Shown here piece by piece: positions 27,747-39,925 of a stretch of 64,000 bases of DNA; position 1 is the first letter of the stretch, and every line of letters begins with the position of its first letter. The position numbers and the translations under genes were made by a program. The notes beneath the pieces were generated by a model, which was given only the letters and a program-made list of their open reading frames with translations, had not been told where the DNA came from and did not search any database. The stretch comes from Devosia sp. SL43 (lineage in GTDB: Bacteria > Pseudomonadota > Alphaproteobacteria > Rhizobiales > Devosiaceae). The stretch spans positions 496,001 through 560,000 of the forward strand of contig NZ_CP063401.1 in assembly GCF_021729885.1 (NCBI RefSeq), given 5' to 3'.

Positions 27747-28097
27747 GTGGCACGCATTGAACCCATCCCCGTGACCGTCGTCACCGAACCCCGTCGCCTG
27801 CTCGCGCTCGACGCCGATACCGCCCTGCTCCGCCTGCCCGCCAATACCGGGCATGGCCACGAGGACGGCGGCAACTGCATAGCCTGCGCCACGCGGACCG
27901 ATGTCCGGGCGCTGCTCTACGACATGCTGGAAGGCGCCAAACTGGGCTTGCGGCCGGCGTTCAAGCGCGTCGTGGTGGATGCGAGCGCCGTGCCGGATAC
28001 GTCAGTGGTGATCGCGGCTTTGACCGGCAAGCTGCCAGCCCAGGCGCTGCGCGACCACACCGTCGCGCGGCTCTTCTATCTGGCCGGAGCCGCCTAG
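27747..28097 (+). CDS. Small CobW/G3E-GTPase-like protein lacking a P-loop
   Basis: 116 residues. The N-terminal strand IPVTVVTEP aligns with the start of CobW/YjiA GTPases (IxVTLLTGFLGAGKT), but the GxxGxGKT loop is absent and replaced by RRLLALDAD. A His-rich spot GHGHEDGGN is followed by CIACATRTDVRALLYDML (residues 44-61), the counterpart of the CxCC metal motif with the middle Cys replaced by Ala. RVVVDASAVPD (74-84) matches Walker B VIECTGMADP. The real start is uncertain: GTG 27747 lacks a good ribosome-binding site except G-rich bases of the palindromic element just upstream. It follows metH, a cobalamin enzyme, so a metal- or cofactor-related role is possible. Its stop overlaps the convergent gene by 4 bases. 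Confidence 0.6.
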   Translation: MARIEPIPVTVVTEPRRLLALDADTALLRLPANTGHGHEDGGNCIACATRTDVRALLYDMLEGAKLGLRPAFKRVVVDASAVPDTSVVIAALTGKLPAQALRDHTVARLFYLAGAA

Positions 28098-28675
28098 AGG
28101 TTCCAGCGCACACCGACTGATGCCGCGTTCGCGCCATCGCGCATATTGCCCAGGCTCTCCCATCCGCCTGAGCGATGATGGACGCGGGCAAAATACTCGA
28201 GGTCAGGATTGTTGGCGAAGGACACGCTGACTTCCGGCGCGAGATAGTACAGCAACGTGGAATCGCCACCCATTTCAATTTCGCGCGCGCGCTCGATGCC
28301 GATTGTGTCCGTTGTGACCGACAGTCCGGCCGTGACGCTGACGGAAACCTTGACCTGATGGGTCTGAATGAGCCCATCGGCGCGGAGGACCGGACCAACC
28401 CAAAGCTCACCAGAGGTCTGGTTACCCAAACGCAAGGCGGCGCCCAGCTCAACGCCCAATTTGAGGCCACCATCATGCCCTAGCGCGAACTGCTGGTAGC
28501 CTGCGCCCAAGACATAATTGTCCTCGTAACCCACCGTGAATGGGTTGAACGTGTATTCAAAATACTGATTGGTGTAGCGGCCGCCGAAAGCGAAAATGTT
28601 CTGCTCATCGGCAAAAGCGTGGCCCGTGGCGGCCGCGACGCAGCACGCCAACACACAGCGATAAATGTGTCTCAA
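28094..28675 (-). CDS. Outer-membrane beta-barrel protein, PagL/acyloxyacyl-hydrolase-like
   Basis: 193 residues with a signal peptide (MRHIYRCVLACCVAAATGHA, cleavage near AFA-DE). The rest is alternating polar/hydrophobic beta-strands rich in Tyr, Gly and Phe, ending in SVGVRWNL, an outer-membrane C-terminal signature with an aromatic near the end. The segment RVHHRSGGWESLGNMRDGAN resembles the His-x-Ser-Asn catalytic region of lipid A 3-O-deacylase PagL (here HRSGG), so lipid A or another acyl chain is a possible substrate. Similarity is weak; an uncharacterised porin-like protein is the alternative. Confidence 0.6.
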   Translation of the reverse strand: MRHIYRCVLACCVAAATGHAFADEQNIFAFGGRYTNQYFEYTFNPFTVGYEDNYVLGAGYQQFALGHDGGLKLGVELGAALRLGNQTSGELWVGPVLRADGLIQTHQVKVSVSVTAGLSVTTDTIGIERAREIEMGGDSTLLYYLAPEVSVSFANNPDLEYFARVHHRSGGWESLGNMRDGANAASVGVRWNL

Positions 28676-28737
28676 AATTCAACCTCTCGCCGCCCCCGGC
28701 AAGAGGCCAATGGTTCGAGGCGTCGATAGTTCCCAGC

Positions 28738-29298
28738 TTAAGTGCTGATGTGATCGGGATATTTAATGAGCGGCGTATCGGTCCGCAGGTAGAGCGGATG
28801 CTTGGGCGAACCATCAGCATTGGTGCCGAAACACCAGAGCTCAACCCCGTCGGCCCGCAGCGCATCGACCACCGATCGTCCCCCAGCAGCCAGCGCCTTA
28901 TTGAGCTTGCCGTGGCACAGCACCACCCTGTCCGCCCTTGCGGCCGCCGCGCGGATTGCGGGCAGATTGGCATCCGACACCGCCACCACGCCAGGCGCCA
29001 GCAGCACCTTGGGGTCGGTGGCGCGATAGTCTCCGACATTGGCCTTGACCATAGCTGAATAGCCCTCACGCTTGGCAAAGGTCCATTCCCGCGCACAGGT
29101 CGGATCGTTGACCGTGGCATCGGCCGTGCTCGGATTCATCCCGATGAACATGATGTAGCGATCGGGGAATGCATCGCCCGTCCAGCGGCGCATCAGCTGG
29201 CGATGTTCCCTGTCGCTGAATACGGCGTCACCCTTGACGCCAGGCATCAAGGGCAAGCGGACCTTGCCGCCTGGGTCGTGCCCGACGCCATCACTCAT
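28738..29298 (-). CDS. DUF1643 domain-containing protein
   Basis: 186 residues. The signature block [20 protein letters not shown] (about residues 49-68) with a following [20 protein letters not shown] is typical of DUF1643 proteins. Their function is unknown; they are often encoded on phages and in accessory regions, but also on chromosomes. The C-terminal part [16 protein letters not shown] and [13 protein letters not shown] is also as in the family. Its stop is 62 bases from the signal-peptide protein and its start overlaps the folD stop by 4 bases, suggesting co-transcription with folD. Confidence 0.82.
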   Translation of the reverse strand: MSDGVGHDPGGKVRLPLMPGVKGDAVFSDREHRQLMRRWTGDAFPDRYIMFIGMNPSTADATVNDPTCAREWTFAKREGYSAMVKANVGDYRATDPKVLLAPGVVAVSDANLPAIRAAAARADRVVLCHGKLNKALAAGGRSVVDALRADGVELWCFGTNADGSPKHPLYLRTDTPLIKYPDHIST

Positions 29299-30197
29299 GC
29301 GGTGAGGTCGCTAGGCGGCACGAGACCGTTGATGAGCGAGGCGGTGGTGACGGTATTGGCCAAGAGGCAGGCAATGGTCATCGGGCCGACGCCGCCGGGG
29401 ACCGGCGTGATGGCGCCTGCGACTTCCTTGGCCGAAGCGAACTCGACATCGCCCAAGAGGCGCGTCTTGCCCGCGCCGCGCTCCGGCGCATCGATACGGT
29501 TGATGCCAACATCGATCACCGTGGCGCCCGGCTTGATCCAGTCGCCCTTGATCATCTCGGGGCGCCCGACGGCGGCGATGACGATATCGGCCTGCCGGAT
29601 GATGTCAGGCAAATCCCGGGTGCGCGAGTGCGCCATGGTCACGGTGCAATTCTCGCGCAGCAGCAATTGGGCAATCGGTTTACCGACGAGGTTGGAACGG
29701 CCCACCACGACGGCATGCAGCCCGGACAGATCGCCAAGCACATCGCGCAGCAGCATCAGGCAACCCAATGGCGTGCAGGACACCGGACCCGGTAGGCCGA
29801 TGGCGAGTTTGCCGACGCTTGCCGGCGTGAAGCAGTCCACGTCCTTGGCGGGGTCGATCGCGTTGATGATCTTGAGCGGATCGATCTGCTGGGGCACCGG
29901 CAGTTGCACCAGAATACCGTGGATGGCCGGATCGGCATTGAGCTTCTGCACTAGGGCCAGCACGTCCGCCTCACTGGTGTCCTCGGGCAGTTCATACTTT
30001 TCCGAATGCATGCCCATTTCAACGGTCTGCTTGGCCTTTTGCGCCACATAGACCTGACTGCCGGGATCATTGCCCACAATCACCACGGCCAGCCCGGGTG
30101 TGATCCCGTGATCCGCCTTGAGGCGCGCCACATGGGCCGCGATACGGCCGCGCAGGCCCTGGGCAAAGGCTTTGCCGTCAATGATCGTGGCTGTCAT
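29295..30197 (-). CDS. folD: Bifunctional methylene-THF dehydrogenase / methenyl-THF cyclohydrolase
   Basis: 300 residues from ATG 30197, which has GGAG 6 bases upstream; the longer frame to 30263 is not favoured. It interconverts methylene-, methenyl- and 10-formyl-THF with NADP. Motifs: catalytic Lys segment [18 protein letters not shown] (about residues 48-65), [10 protein letters not shown] (about 99-108), the Rossmann turn [14 protein letters not shown] (about 164-177) and [15 protein letters not shown] at the C-terminus. The upstream 420 bases carry a candidate structured RNA ending in a terminator oriented toward folD. Confidence 0.95.
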   Translation of the reverse strand: MTATIIDGKAFAQGLRGRIAAHVARLKADHGITPGLAVVIVGNDPGSQVYVAQKAKQTVEMGMHSEKYELPEDTSEADVLALVQKLNADPAIHGILVQLPVPQQIDPLKIINAIDPAKDVDCFTPASVGKLAIGLPGPVSCTPLGCLMLLRDVLGDLSGLHAVVVGRSNLVGKPIAQLLLRENCTVTMAHSRTRDLPDIIRQADIVIAAVGRPEMIKGDWIKPGATVIDVGINRIDAPERGAGKTRLLGDVEFASAKEVAGAITPVPGGVGPMTIACLLANTVTTASLINGLVPPSDLTA

Positions 30198-30283
30198 GGG
30201 GGCTCCGGGTCGGAATGAACTGAGTGCGACGCACCAATAGAAAAAGCCGCGCCCTTCGTCCACAGCCCCTCGGCATTGGCCGC

Positions 30284-30320
30284 AAATAAAAGGACCGCAG
30301 TGACTGGGTCACTGCGGTCC
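30284..30320 (-). terminator. Strong intrinsic terminator upstream of folD (minus strand)
   Basis: A perfect 13-bp stem GGACCGCAGTGAC / GTCACTGCGGTCC (30292-30304 and 30308-30320) with a 3-base loop. Read on the minus strand it is followed by TTTTATTT (30291-30284), a rho-independent tail. It would end a transcript coming from about 30460 and stop read-through into folD, marking a discrete upstream RNA. Confidence 0.75.
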
Positions 30321-30460
30321 TGGGGAATGCCGGCCTGCCGCGCTGTTGAGGGCTTGGGGGACAAGCGGCCTGCACAGCACTCCTCGCTCACCGGTTGCAT
30401 GGGTCGCTTGCCGTGCCAGTGAACTGCATAGGAAGATGGTGGCGAAATGCGGCGAGAAAA
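30284..30460 (-). ncRNA. Candidate structured small RNA (6S-like?) ending at an intrinsic terminator
   Basis: About 135-175 nt between amn and folD have no convincing gene but contain ordered pairing on the minus strand: CAAGCG (minus, from 30410) with CGCTTG (minus, from 30367) enclosing ~37 nt, a GCCGC/GCGGC closing pair (about 30449-30453 with 30337-30341), and a GTCCCCCAAGCC single-stranded-looking segment resembling the conserved bubble GTCCCCTGAGCC of E. coli 6S RNA. It ends in a strong terminator. In some alphaproteobacteria 6S RNA lies next to a folate gene, and folD is next here. The long apical arm expected after the bubble is not evident, so the 6S label is tentative. Confidence 0.42.
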
Positions 30461-30620
30461 GAGCCCATCACTGCCTTGTGAAATGGGCACCCGCTCAGCC
30501 CGTCAGTTGATGCCGCGTCGGGAAGCTGTCATTCAAAGAGGCTAGACGCAGCGCGACATGCAACGCGATTCCGCCGATGGCGGGCTCAATCCGGAGCCCG
30601 CATGATGATGAAAGAGAAAC

Positions 30621-32089
30621 ATGACCACGATCAGTCCGCCCCGTCTCGAAAAGCAGTCCTTCACCGACCCCGAGCAGGCATGGCAGTACCTGGCCGATCT
30701 CTATCATCGCAATACCGGCTTCATCCGCCAGCACCTGGCCGACCTCGCCAAGGGCGTCGTGCCAGAAGGCCGTGTGCGGGCCTGCTACCCGCAGGTTGAG
30801 GTGCGCTCCACCAGCTTCGGCAAGGGCGAGAGCACCCTGCCCTATGGCTACCTGCACACGCCGGGGCTGTATCGTACCACGGTGACAGCACCCGATCTGT
30901 TCAAGCAGTATTTCCAGGAACAGTTCACCGTCATCCTGAAAAACCACGGCGGCACGATCGACATCGCCGAGAGCGATACGCCGATCCCGTTGCATTTCGC
31001 GGTCAATCCAAGCGAGCGCATCGATGGCGAGGCGCTCAACGCCCTCAACATCCCGCTCCGCGACGTGTTCGATGCACCAGACCTCGGCAATACCGACGAC
31101 GAGATCGCCAATGGCACCTTCGTGCCCCCCAAGGGCGGCCCCTACCCGCTATCGGCGTTCACCGCGCCACGGGTGGACTACTCGCTGTTCCGGCTGAGCC
31201 ACTATACCGGCACCGATGCCAGCCATTTCCAGAACTTCGTCATCTTCACCAATTACGCGTTCTACGTCGAGGAATTCTGCCGCGTGGCCAAGCGCTACAT
31301 GGCGGATGGGCATCCGCATTACGAGAGCTTCATCGAGCCGGGCAATGTCGTCACCGACAATGCGCTGAAGGGCGGCAATACGGCGGGCTCAGCGCCGGTG
31401 CGCGCGCCTCAGATGCCGGCCTATCACCTGACGGCCGATCGCGGGCGGGGCATCACCATGGTGAATATCGGCGTAGGCCCATCCAACGCCAAGACGATCA
31501 CCGACCACATCGCGGTGCTGCGTCCGCATGCCTGGATCATGCTGGGTCACTGCGCCGGCCTGCGCAATTCGCAGGAGCTGGGCGACTATGTGCTGGCCCA
31601 TGCCTATGTGCGCGAAGACCACGTGCTCGACGCCGACCTGCCGCTGACCGTGCCGGTCCCGGCCTTGGCCGAAGTACAGGTGGCGCTGGAGCAGGCGGTG
31701 GAGGAGATCACCCAGACCGAGGGCATCGAGACCAAGAAGATCATGCGCACCGGGACCGTAGCGACGTTTGATAATCGCAACTGGGAACTGCGCGACCAGG
31801 CCGAGATCACCCAGCGACTTAGCCAGTCGCGCGCCGTGGCGCTCGATATGGAAAGCGCAACGATCGCGGCCAACGGGTTCCGGTTCCGCGTGCCGTATGG
31901 AACGCTGCTGTGCGTGTCGGACAAGCCGTTGCATGGGGAACTCAAGCTCCCGGGCATGGCGTCGGACTTCTACCGCACGCAGGTCAACCGGCATTTGCAG
32001 ATCGGGCTGCGGGCGATGGAAATCCTGCGCGATCAACCGGCGGAACGGCTGCATTCGCGCAAGCTCAGGAGCTTTGCGGAGACCGCGTT

Positions 32090-32096
<7 letters not shown>
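30621..32096 (+). CDS. amn: AMP nucleosidase
   Basis: 491 residues. It hydrolyses AMP to adenine and ribose 5-phosphate, balancing adenylate pools and feeding adenine to salvage. The N-terminal regulatory domain (about residues 1-170) includes the YGYLHTPGLYRTTVTAPDLF block; the C-terminal catalytic part is a nucleoside-phosphorylase fold with GRGITMVNIGVGPSNAKTIT (about 275-294), MLGHCAGLRNSQELGDYV and the DMESATIAANGFRF signature (about 412-425) with the base-recognising Glu. The length matches. ATG 30621 has AAAGAG upstream. Adenine released here would be a substrate for the adenine deaminase at 5328-7202. Confidence 0.94.
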
Positions 32097-34973
<2,877 letters not shown>

Positions 34974-34981
<8 letters not shown>

Positions 34982-35159
34982 GCGTCTCATCCTTCTTGTG
35001 GCCATCGATATGCTTGTCGGCCAAGGCCCTCTCCGCCGCCTGCTGCAACTTCTCGGCCTTGGTGCGTCCGAACAGCACGCGGTTCTGCTGCGCCTGCGCG
35101 TCCTTGTCGGCGCGGGCCTTCTGCTTGCGGACGTTGCGAAGATTGATGATGTCGGCCAT
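34974..35159 (-). CDS. DUF4169 family small protein
   Basis: 61 residues from ATG 35159. MADIINLRNVRKQKARADK and FGRTKAEKLQQAAERALAD are hallmarks of DUF4169, a short, highly charged, mostly helical alphaproteobacterial protein family with unknown function. The predicted long coiled helix with many Lys/Arg/Ala residues ends in HKKDETHE. An in-frame GTG upstream (35186) is less likely. It overlaps the start of the epimerase gene. Confidence 0.85.
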
Positions 35160-35204
35160 GGCGGGACTCGTGGTTCGTCCCACCATTCATAGCACAAGGT
35201 AGCG

Positions 35205-35573
35205 TCAGTAGATGAAGAGGCAATAGACCGGAATGATGTCGCCCTTCTTGGTCCGGACCTCGACCGCGTAGGCGAATTCATCTTCGAGCATCCGGGCGCC
35301 TTGCACGACGGCGCCGAACGAAATGTGTTCGGTGAACGCATCGTCGAACTTCACGTCGTCCGGGTTGGAAAGGTCCAGTGGAAACCAGGCATCCACGGTG
35401 GCCGCCTGGGTGAGGAAGCCAAAGCTGGTGGGCTCCTCAATCCGAGGTGTGCCTTCGTAGGTTTCGGGGCCTTGACGGTCGGATACGCATTCGAAATCGC
35501 CCAGCAGCGGCGCGGCATTCGCACTGACGATCGCGCCCGTCAGGATACTGGCAACAAGCAAGCTACGGATCAT
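35205..35573 (-). CDS. Hypothetical secreted protein
   Basis: 122 residues from ATG 35573, which has GAGGAGAGG just upstream. A clear signal peptide (MIRSLLVASILTGAIVSANA) precedes a mature part starting APLLGDFECVS, with two cysteines far apart (in FECVS and VYCLF) that could form a disulphide. No family is recognised. It lies alone between GNAT genes and the DUF4169 gene. Confidence 0.7.
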   Translation of the reverse strand: MIRSLLVASILTGAIVSANAAPLLGDFECVSDRQGPETYEGTPRIEEPTSFGFLTQAATVDAWFPLDLSNPDDVKFDDAFTEHISFGAVVQGARMLEDEFAYAVEVRTKKGDIIPVYCLFIY

Positions 35574-35621
35574 GAGACCTCTCCTCTTCGGTCGGACCAT
35601 GGGCCGGCGCAGCCTGTCCGG

Positions 35622-36134
35622 CTACCCCTGTTCCGGGGGACGGGACAGTGCGAGATAGATGCTGTCGCACCATTCGTCGCCTAGCAGGAACGTGCGCTCG
35701 GCACGGCCTGTTTCCGCGAAACCGAGACGGGCCAGGACACGCAAAGATGCGACGTTGCGGGGATCGACATCGGCCAGCAGTTCGGTAGCGGTTGTGTTAC
35801 GGAATGCGTAGTCGATGAAGGCACGCGATGCTTCTGTGGCAAACCCCTTGCCCCAGCAATCCTGCCGCAGCATGAAGCCAAAATCGGGCAGGCGCCCCGC
35901 CCCGACATCGCCGATGACGCGACCTTCATGCTCGATGATGAAATCCTCGCCGCCTGCGGCGGTGCGGGCGATCATCCGTTCCAGCCAGGGCCGCGTGACG
36001 TCCTTGCTGGCATGGGGCAGCGTCGACCAGTAGCGCATGGCCAGCGGGTCGGACATGATCTCAAACATGGCGTCGAGATCGTCCATACGCGGACGACGGA
36101 GCAGCAAACGATCGGTGGTAATCACGGGAGGCAT
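35622..36134 (-). CDS. GNAT family N-acetyltransferase (RimJ/RimL-like)
   Basis: 170 residues from ATG 36134. It starts with ITTDRLLLRRPRMDDLDAMF, usual for RimJ/RimL-type acetyltransferases, has FGFMLRQDCWGKGFATEAS as the acetyl-CoA motif (about residues 87-105), and DVDPRNVASLRVLARLGF as the motif B. The substrate may be an N-terminal amine of a protein or a small amine. It is followed 10 bases upstream by another GNAT gene on the same strand; the two resemble tandem paralogues but differ in sequence. Confidence 0.84.
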   Translation of the reverse strand: MPPVITTDRLLLRRPRMDDLDAMFEIMSDPLAMRYWSTLPHASKDVTRPWLERMIARTAAGGEDFIIEHEGRVIGDVGAGRLPDFGFMLRQDCWGKGFATEASRAFIDYAFRNTTATELLADVDPRNVASLRVLARLGFAETGRAERTFLLGDEWCDSIYLALSRPPEQG

Positions 36135-36144
36135 GATGAAATCC

Positions 36145-36663
36145 TCACACGAGGCCGAGGGCGAGATGATATCTCGTGTAGGTCTCGAACCTGGCCACAG
36201 ACACGAAGCCGACGCGCTCCAGTAGCGCGCTGCTCCGCAGATTGCCATGTGTCACCCCGGCGTAAAAATCGGACATGCCGGCATCACCTTGAGCAAAGAC
36301 TATCAAGGCACGCAGCGCTGCGGAGGCATAGCCATGCCCTGTGGCATTTTCGGCCAACCAGTATCCGATGCCGTATCTGGGCGGATCGACAGCGATAAGG
36401 TCCACCCTGCCTATCAGCTGCCCTTTGAGCAGGATGCCAAAGCGCAGATGGTCACCGCCGTCGCCCGACAGCTCGGTTTTAAGGTCCGCGCGGGACAGCG
36501 CAACAAGATCCATGTAGTCGCCATGACGCGTAAGGTGCGTCGCGTTTTCTGCAACGAGGCGGTGGAGCAGAGGTGCGTCCGCAGTCGTCAGAAGTCGTAG
36601 CTGTAGATTAGGCCGGTCGGTTTGGAGCGAGCGGGCCGAAGGCGCACCTTTGGCCTGCACCAT
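36145..36663 (-). CDS. GNAT family N-acetyltransferase
   Basis: 172 residues. N-terminal LQLRLLTTADAPLLHRLVAE and the acetyl-CoA binding YGIGYWLAENATGHGYASAA (about residues 97-116), followed by THGNLRSSALLERVGF (motif B), identify the fold. It is adjacent to the 35622-36134 paralogue (10 bases) and downstream of pyrG (6 bases), all on the minus strand. The substrate is unknown. Confidence 0.84.
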   Translation of the reverse strand: MVQAKGAPSARSLQTDRPNLQLRLLTTADAPLLHRLVAENATHLTRHGDYMDLVALSRADLKTELSGDGGDHLRFGILLKGQLIGRVDLIAVDPPRYGIGYWLAENATGHGYASAALRALIVFAQGDAGMSDFYAGVTHGNLRSSALLERVGFVSVARFETYTRYHLALGLV

Positions 36664-36669
36664 CTTGTT

Positions 36670-38304
<1,635 letters not shown>

Positions 38305-38356
38305 TCACCTTAATCACATCAGCGTCGATTCGTAGAGCTGGCAAGCGGCTCTACAC

Positions 38357-38390
38357 AAAAAGAAGAAGGGGATGTTTCCATCCCCCTCTT
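38357..38390 (-). terminator. Intrinsic terminator after secG (minus strand)
   Basis: A stem GGGGATG / CATCCCC (38368-38374 and 38379-38385) with a TTTC/GAAA loop. On the minus strand it is followed by TTCTTCTTTTTG (AAAAAG-rich on the plus strand, 38357-38367). It lies 20-50 bases beyond the secG stop and separates it from pyrG. Confidence 0.75.
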
Positions 38391-38409
38391 TGGTCTCGCC
38401 TCGCGGCGC

Positions 38410-38937
38410 TTAGTTCGTCGTCGGCGTAGCCGGCGACTCTGCCGGAGCGGCCGGTGTTTCGGTCGGGGCCTCGGGCACCGGCAGATCGCTGCTGGTTGCC
38501 GGGGCAGCCGCATCGGCAGCAGGCGCAGTTTCAGTGGCGGGAGCCACGTCTTCAGTCACCGGGTCAGTGCCGGCAGGTGCAGCCGGGTCACCAGCCGGAA
38601 CCGGCAGGTCGGTGGTTGTGCCGCCATTGAGCGAATTGAGGGCATCGAGCACGCTGGTCGGCGCCGTACCGTCTTCGGTTGCCGTGGCACGATCGAGAAT
38701 GCTCGATGTGCCGCGATCCAGTTCACTCAGAATCGTCAGGCCGATCGCCGTGGCAAAGAACAGGGTCGCCAGGATCGCCGTGGTCCGGGTCAGCAGGTTT
38801 GCCGAGCCGCGCGCGGTCATAAAGCCACCGCCACCGCCACCAATGCCCAGCGCGCCGCCCTCGGAGCGCTGCAGCAGGATGACTGCAATCAGCGCCAGGA
38901 CGATCAGCAGATAGGCCACAATCAGGACATTCGCCAT
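38410..38937 (-). CDS. secG: Preprotein translocase subunit SecG
   Basis: 175 residues. The first ~75 residues contain two membrane segments, with LIVLALIAVILLQRSEGG and the conserved GGGFMTARGSANLLTRTTAI loop, as in SecG of the SecYEG channel. The remaining ~100 residues form a low-complexity Ala/Pro/Thr/Asp tail (from about residue 85), common in alphaproteobacterial SecG and absent in E. coli. It lies between tpiA and pyrG, the usual order for the group. Confidence 0.93.
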   Translation of the reverse strand: MANVLIVAYLLIVLALIAVILLQRSEGGALGIGGGGGGFMTARGSANLLTRTTAILATLFFATAIGLTILSELDRGTSSILDRATATEDGTAPTSVLDALNSLNGGTTTDLPVPAGDPAAPAGTDPVTEDVAPATETAPAADAAAPATSSDLPVPEAPTETPAAPAESPATPTTN

Positions 38938-39047
38938 CGTGTCTCAGTCTAAAAAGCTATGCAAAAGATGGCGCGTCATACACGCCTCGCATGGCAAAGG
39001 CCAGAGCCCAGCCGGAATTTCCGGCCGGTCTCGGGTTTGCGGTTGAA

Positions 39048-39803
39048 CTACACCGCGGAGATAATGGTGTAGAAGTCCTTTGCCAAGAGGCTGGCACCAC
39101 CGACGAGCCCACCATTGACGTTCTCGACCTGCAGGATCTCCCGCGCATTCTGCGGCTTCAGCGAACCACCATAGAGAATGCGGACCGTAGCGCCCTTGTC
39201 GCCGAAGCGCTCGACCAGCTTGTGGCGGATCGAGGCATGCATCTTGGCGATGTCGTCATTGGTCGGCGTGCGACCGGTGCCGATAGCCCAGACGGGCTCA
39301 TAGGCCACGATGACTTCATGCTGGCTGGCGGCATCGGGAATCGAGCCGGCGAGCTGACCGGCCACGATAGTCTCGGCCTGCCCGCTGTCGCGCTGCGCTT
39401 CGGTTTCGCCCACGCAGATGATCGGCTTCAATCCGGCGCCAATGGCAGCCTCGGCCTTGAGCCGCACCAGGTCGTCGGTTTCCGCGTGATTGGCGCGGCG
39501 TTCGGAGTGACCGACGATCACATATTGGGCACCCGCATCGGCCAGCATGCCTGCCGCAAGATCGCCGGTGTGGGCACCCGACGCCGCCGGATGGCAGTCC
39601 TGCCCGCCAGCCTGAATGCCGGCTGACGCACCCTGCCGGGCGACGGCCGCAAGGATGGTTGCAGGTGGGCAGATAACGACCAGGGCGCGCGGGGCTTCCC
39701 CCGTGGTGAGCATGCCGGCCAGGGCCGTCAACTCGTCGAGCGAGGCCCGGGTACCGTTCATTTTCCAGTTGCCCGCGATCAGCGGCGAGATTGTTGTCGT
39801 CAC
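39048..39803 (-). CDS. tpiA: Triose-phosphate isomerase
   Basis: 251 residues; it interconverts dihydroxyacetone phosphate and glyceraldehyde 3-phosphate. Seen: the opening [17 protein letters not shown] (substrate Lys; about residues 10-26), the catalytic His in [15 protein letters not shown] (about 98-112), the catalytic Glu in [19 protein letters not shown] (about 165-183), and [14 protein letters not shown] near the end. The start is GTG at 39803, with AAAGAG nearby. Its promoter region is shared with the divergent ppiD. Confidence 0.96.
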   Translation of the reverse strand: MTTTISPLIAGNWKMNGTRASLDELTALAGMLTTGEAPRALVVICPPATILAAVARQGASAGIQAGGQDCHPAASGAHTGDLAAGMLADAGAQYVIVGHSERRANHAETDDLVRLKAEAAIGAGLKPIICVGETEAQRDSGQAETIVAGQLAGSIPDAASQHEVIVAYEPVWAIGTGRTPTNDDIAKMHASIRHKLVERFGDKGATVRILYGGSLKPQNAREILQVENVNGGLVGGASLLAKDFYTIISAV

Positions 39804-39925
39804 TCTTTGCTACTCCTGCCTCTTGCACCGGAACTGGGATTGCCCTAACCCCGGCAGTCAAATTGGATTACTAGTGCCTTGCCGCCATTGCGGTAAAGCC
39901 TGGGTTGCTGAACGGAACGTCTGAA

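Noticed and set aside
30284-30460. SRP 4.5S RNA, tmRNA or RNase P RNA
   Set aside because: The signature sequences (GGTCAGG...GGAAG, tmRNA ends, GAGGAAAGTCC) were not found on either strand.
30194-30490. 98-codon open frame over the candidate RNA
   Set aside because: No ribosome-binding site or domain; it spans a perfect terminator hairpin and the folD start, which fits RNA better than protein.
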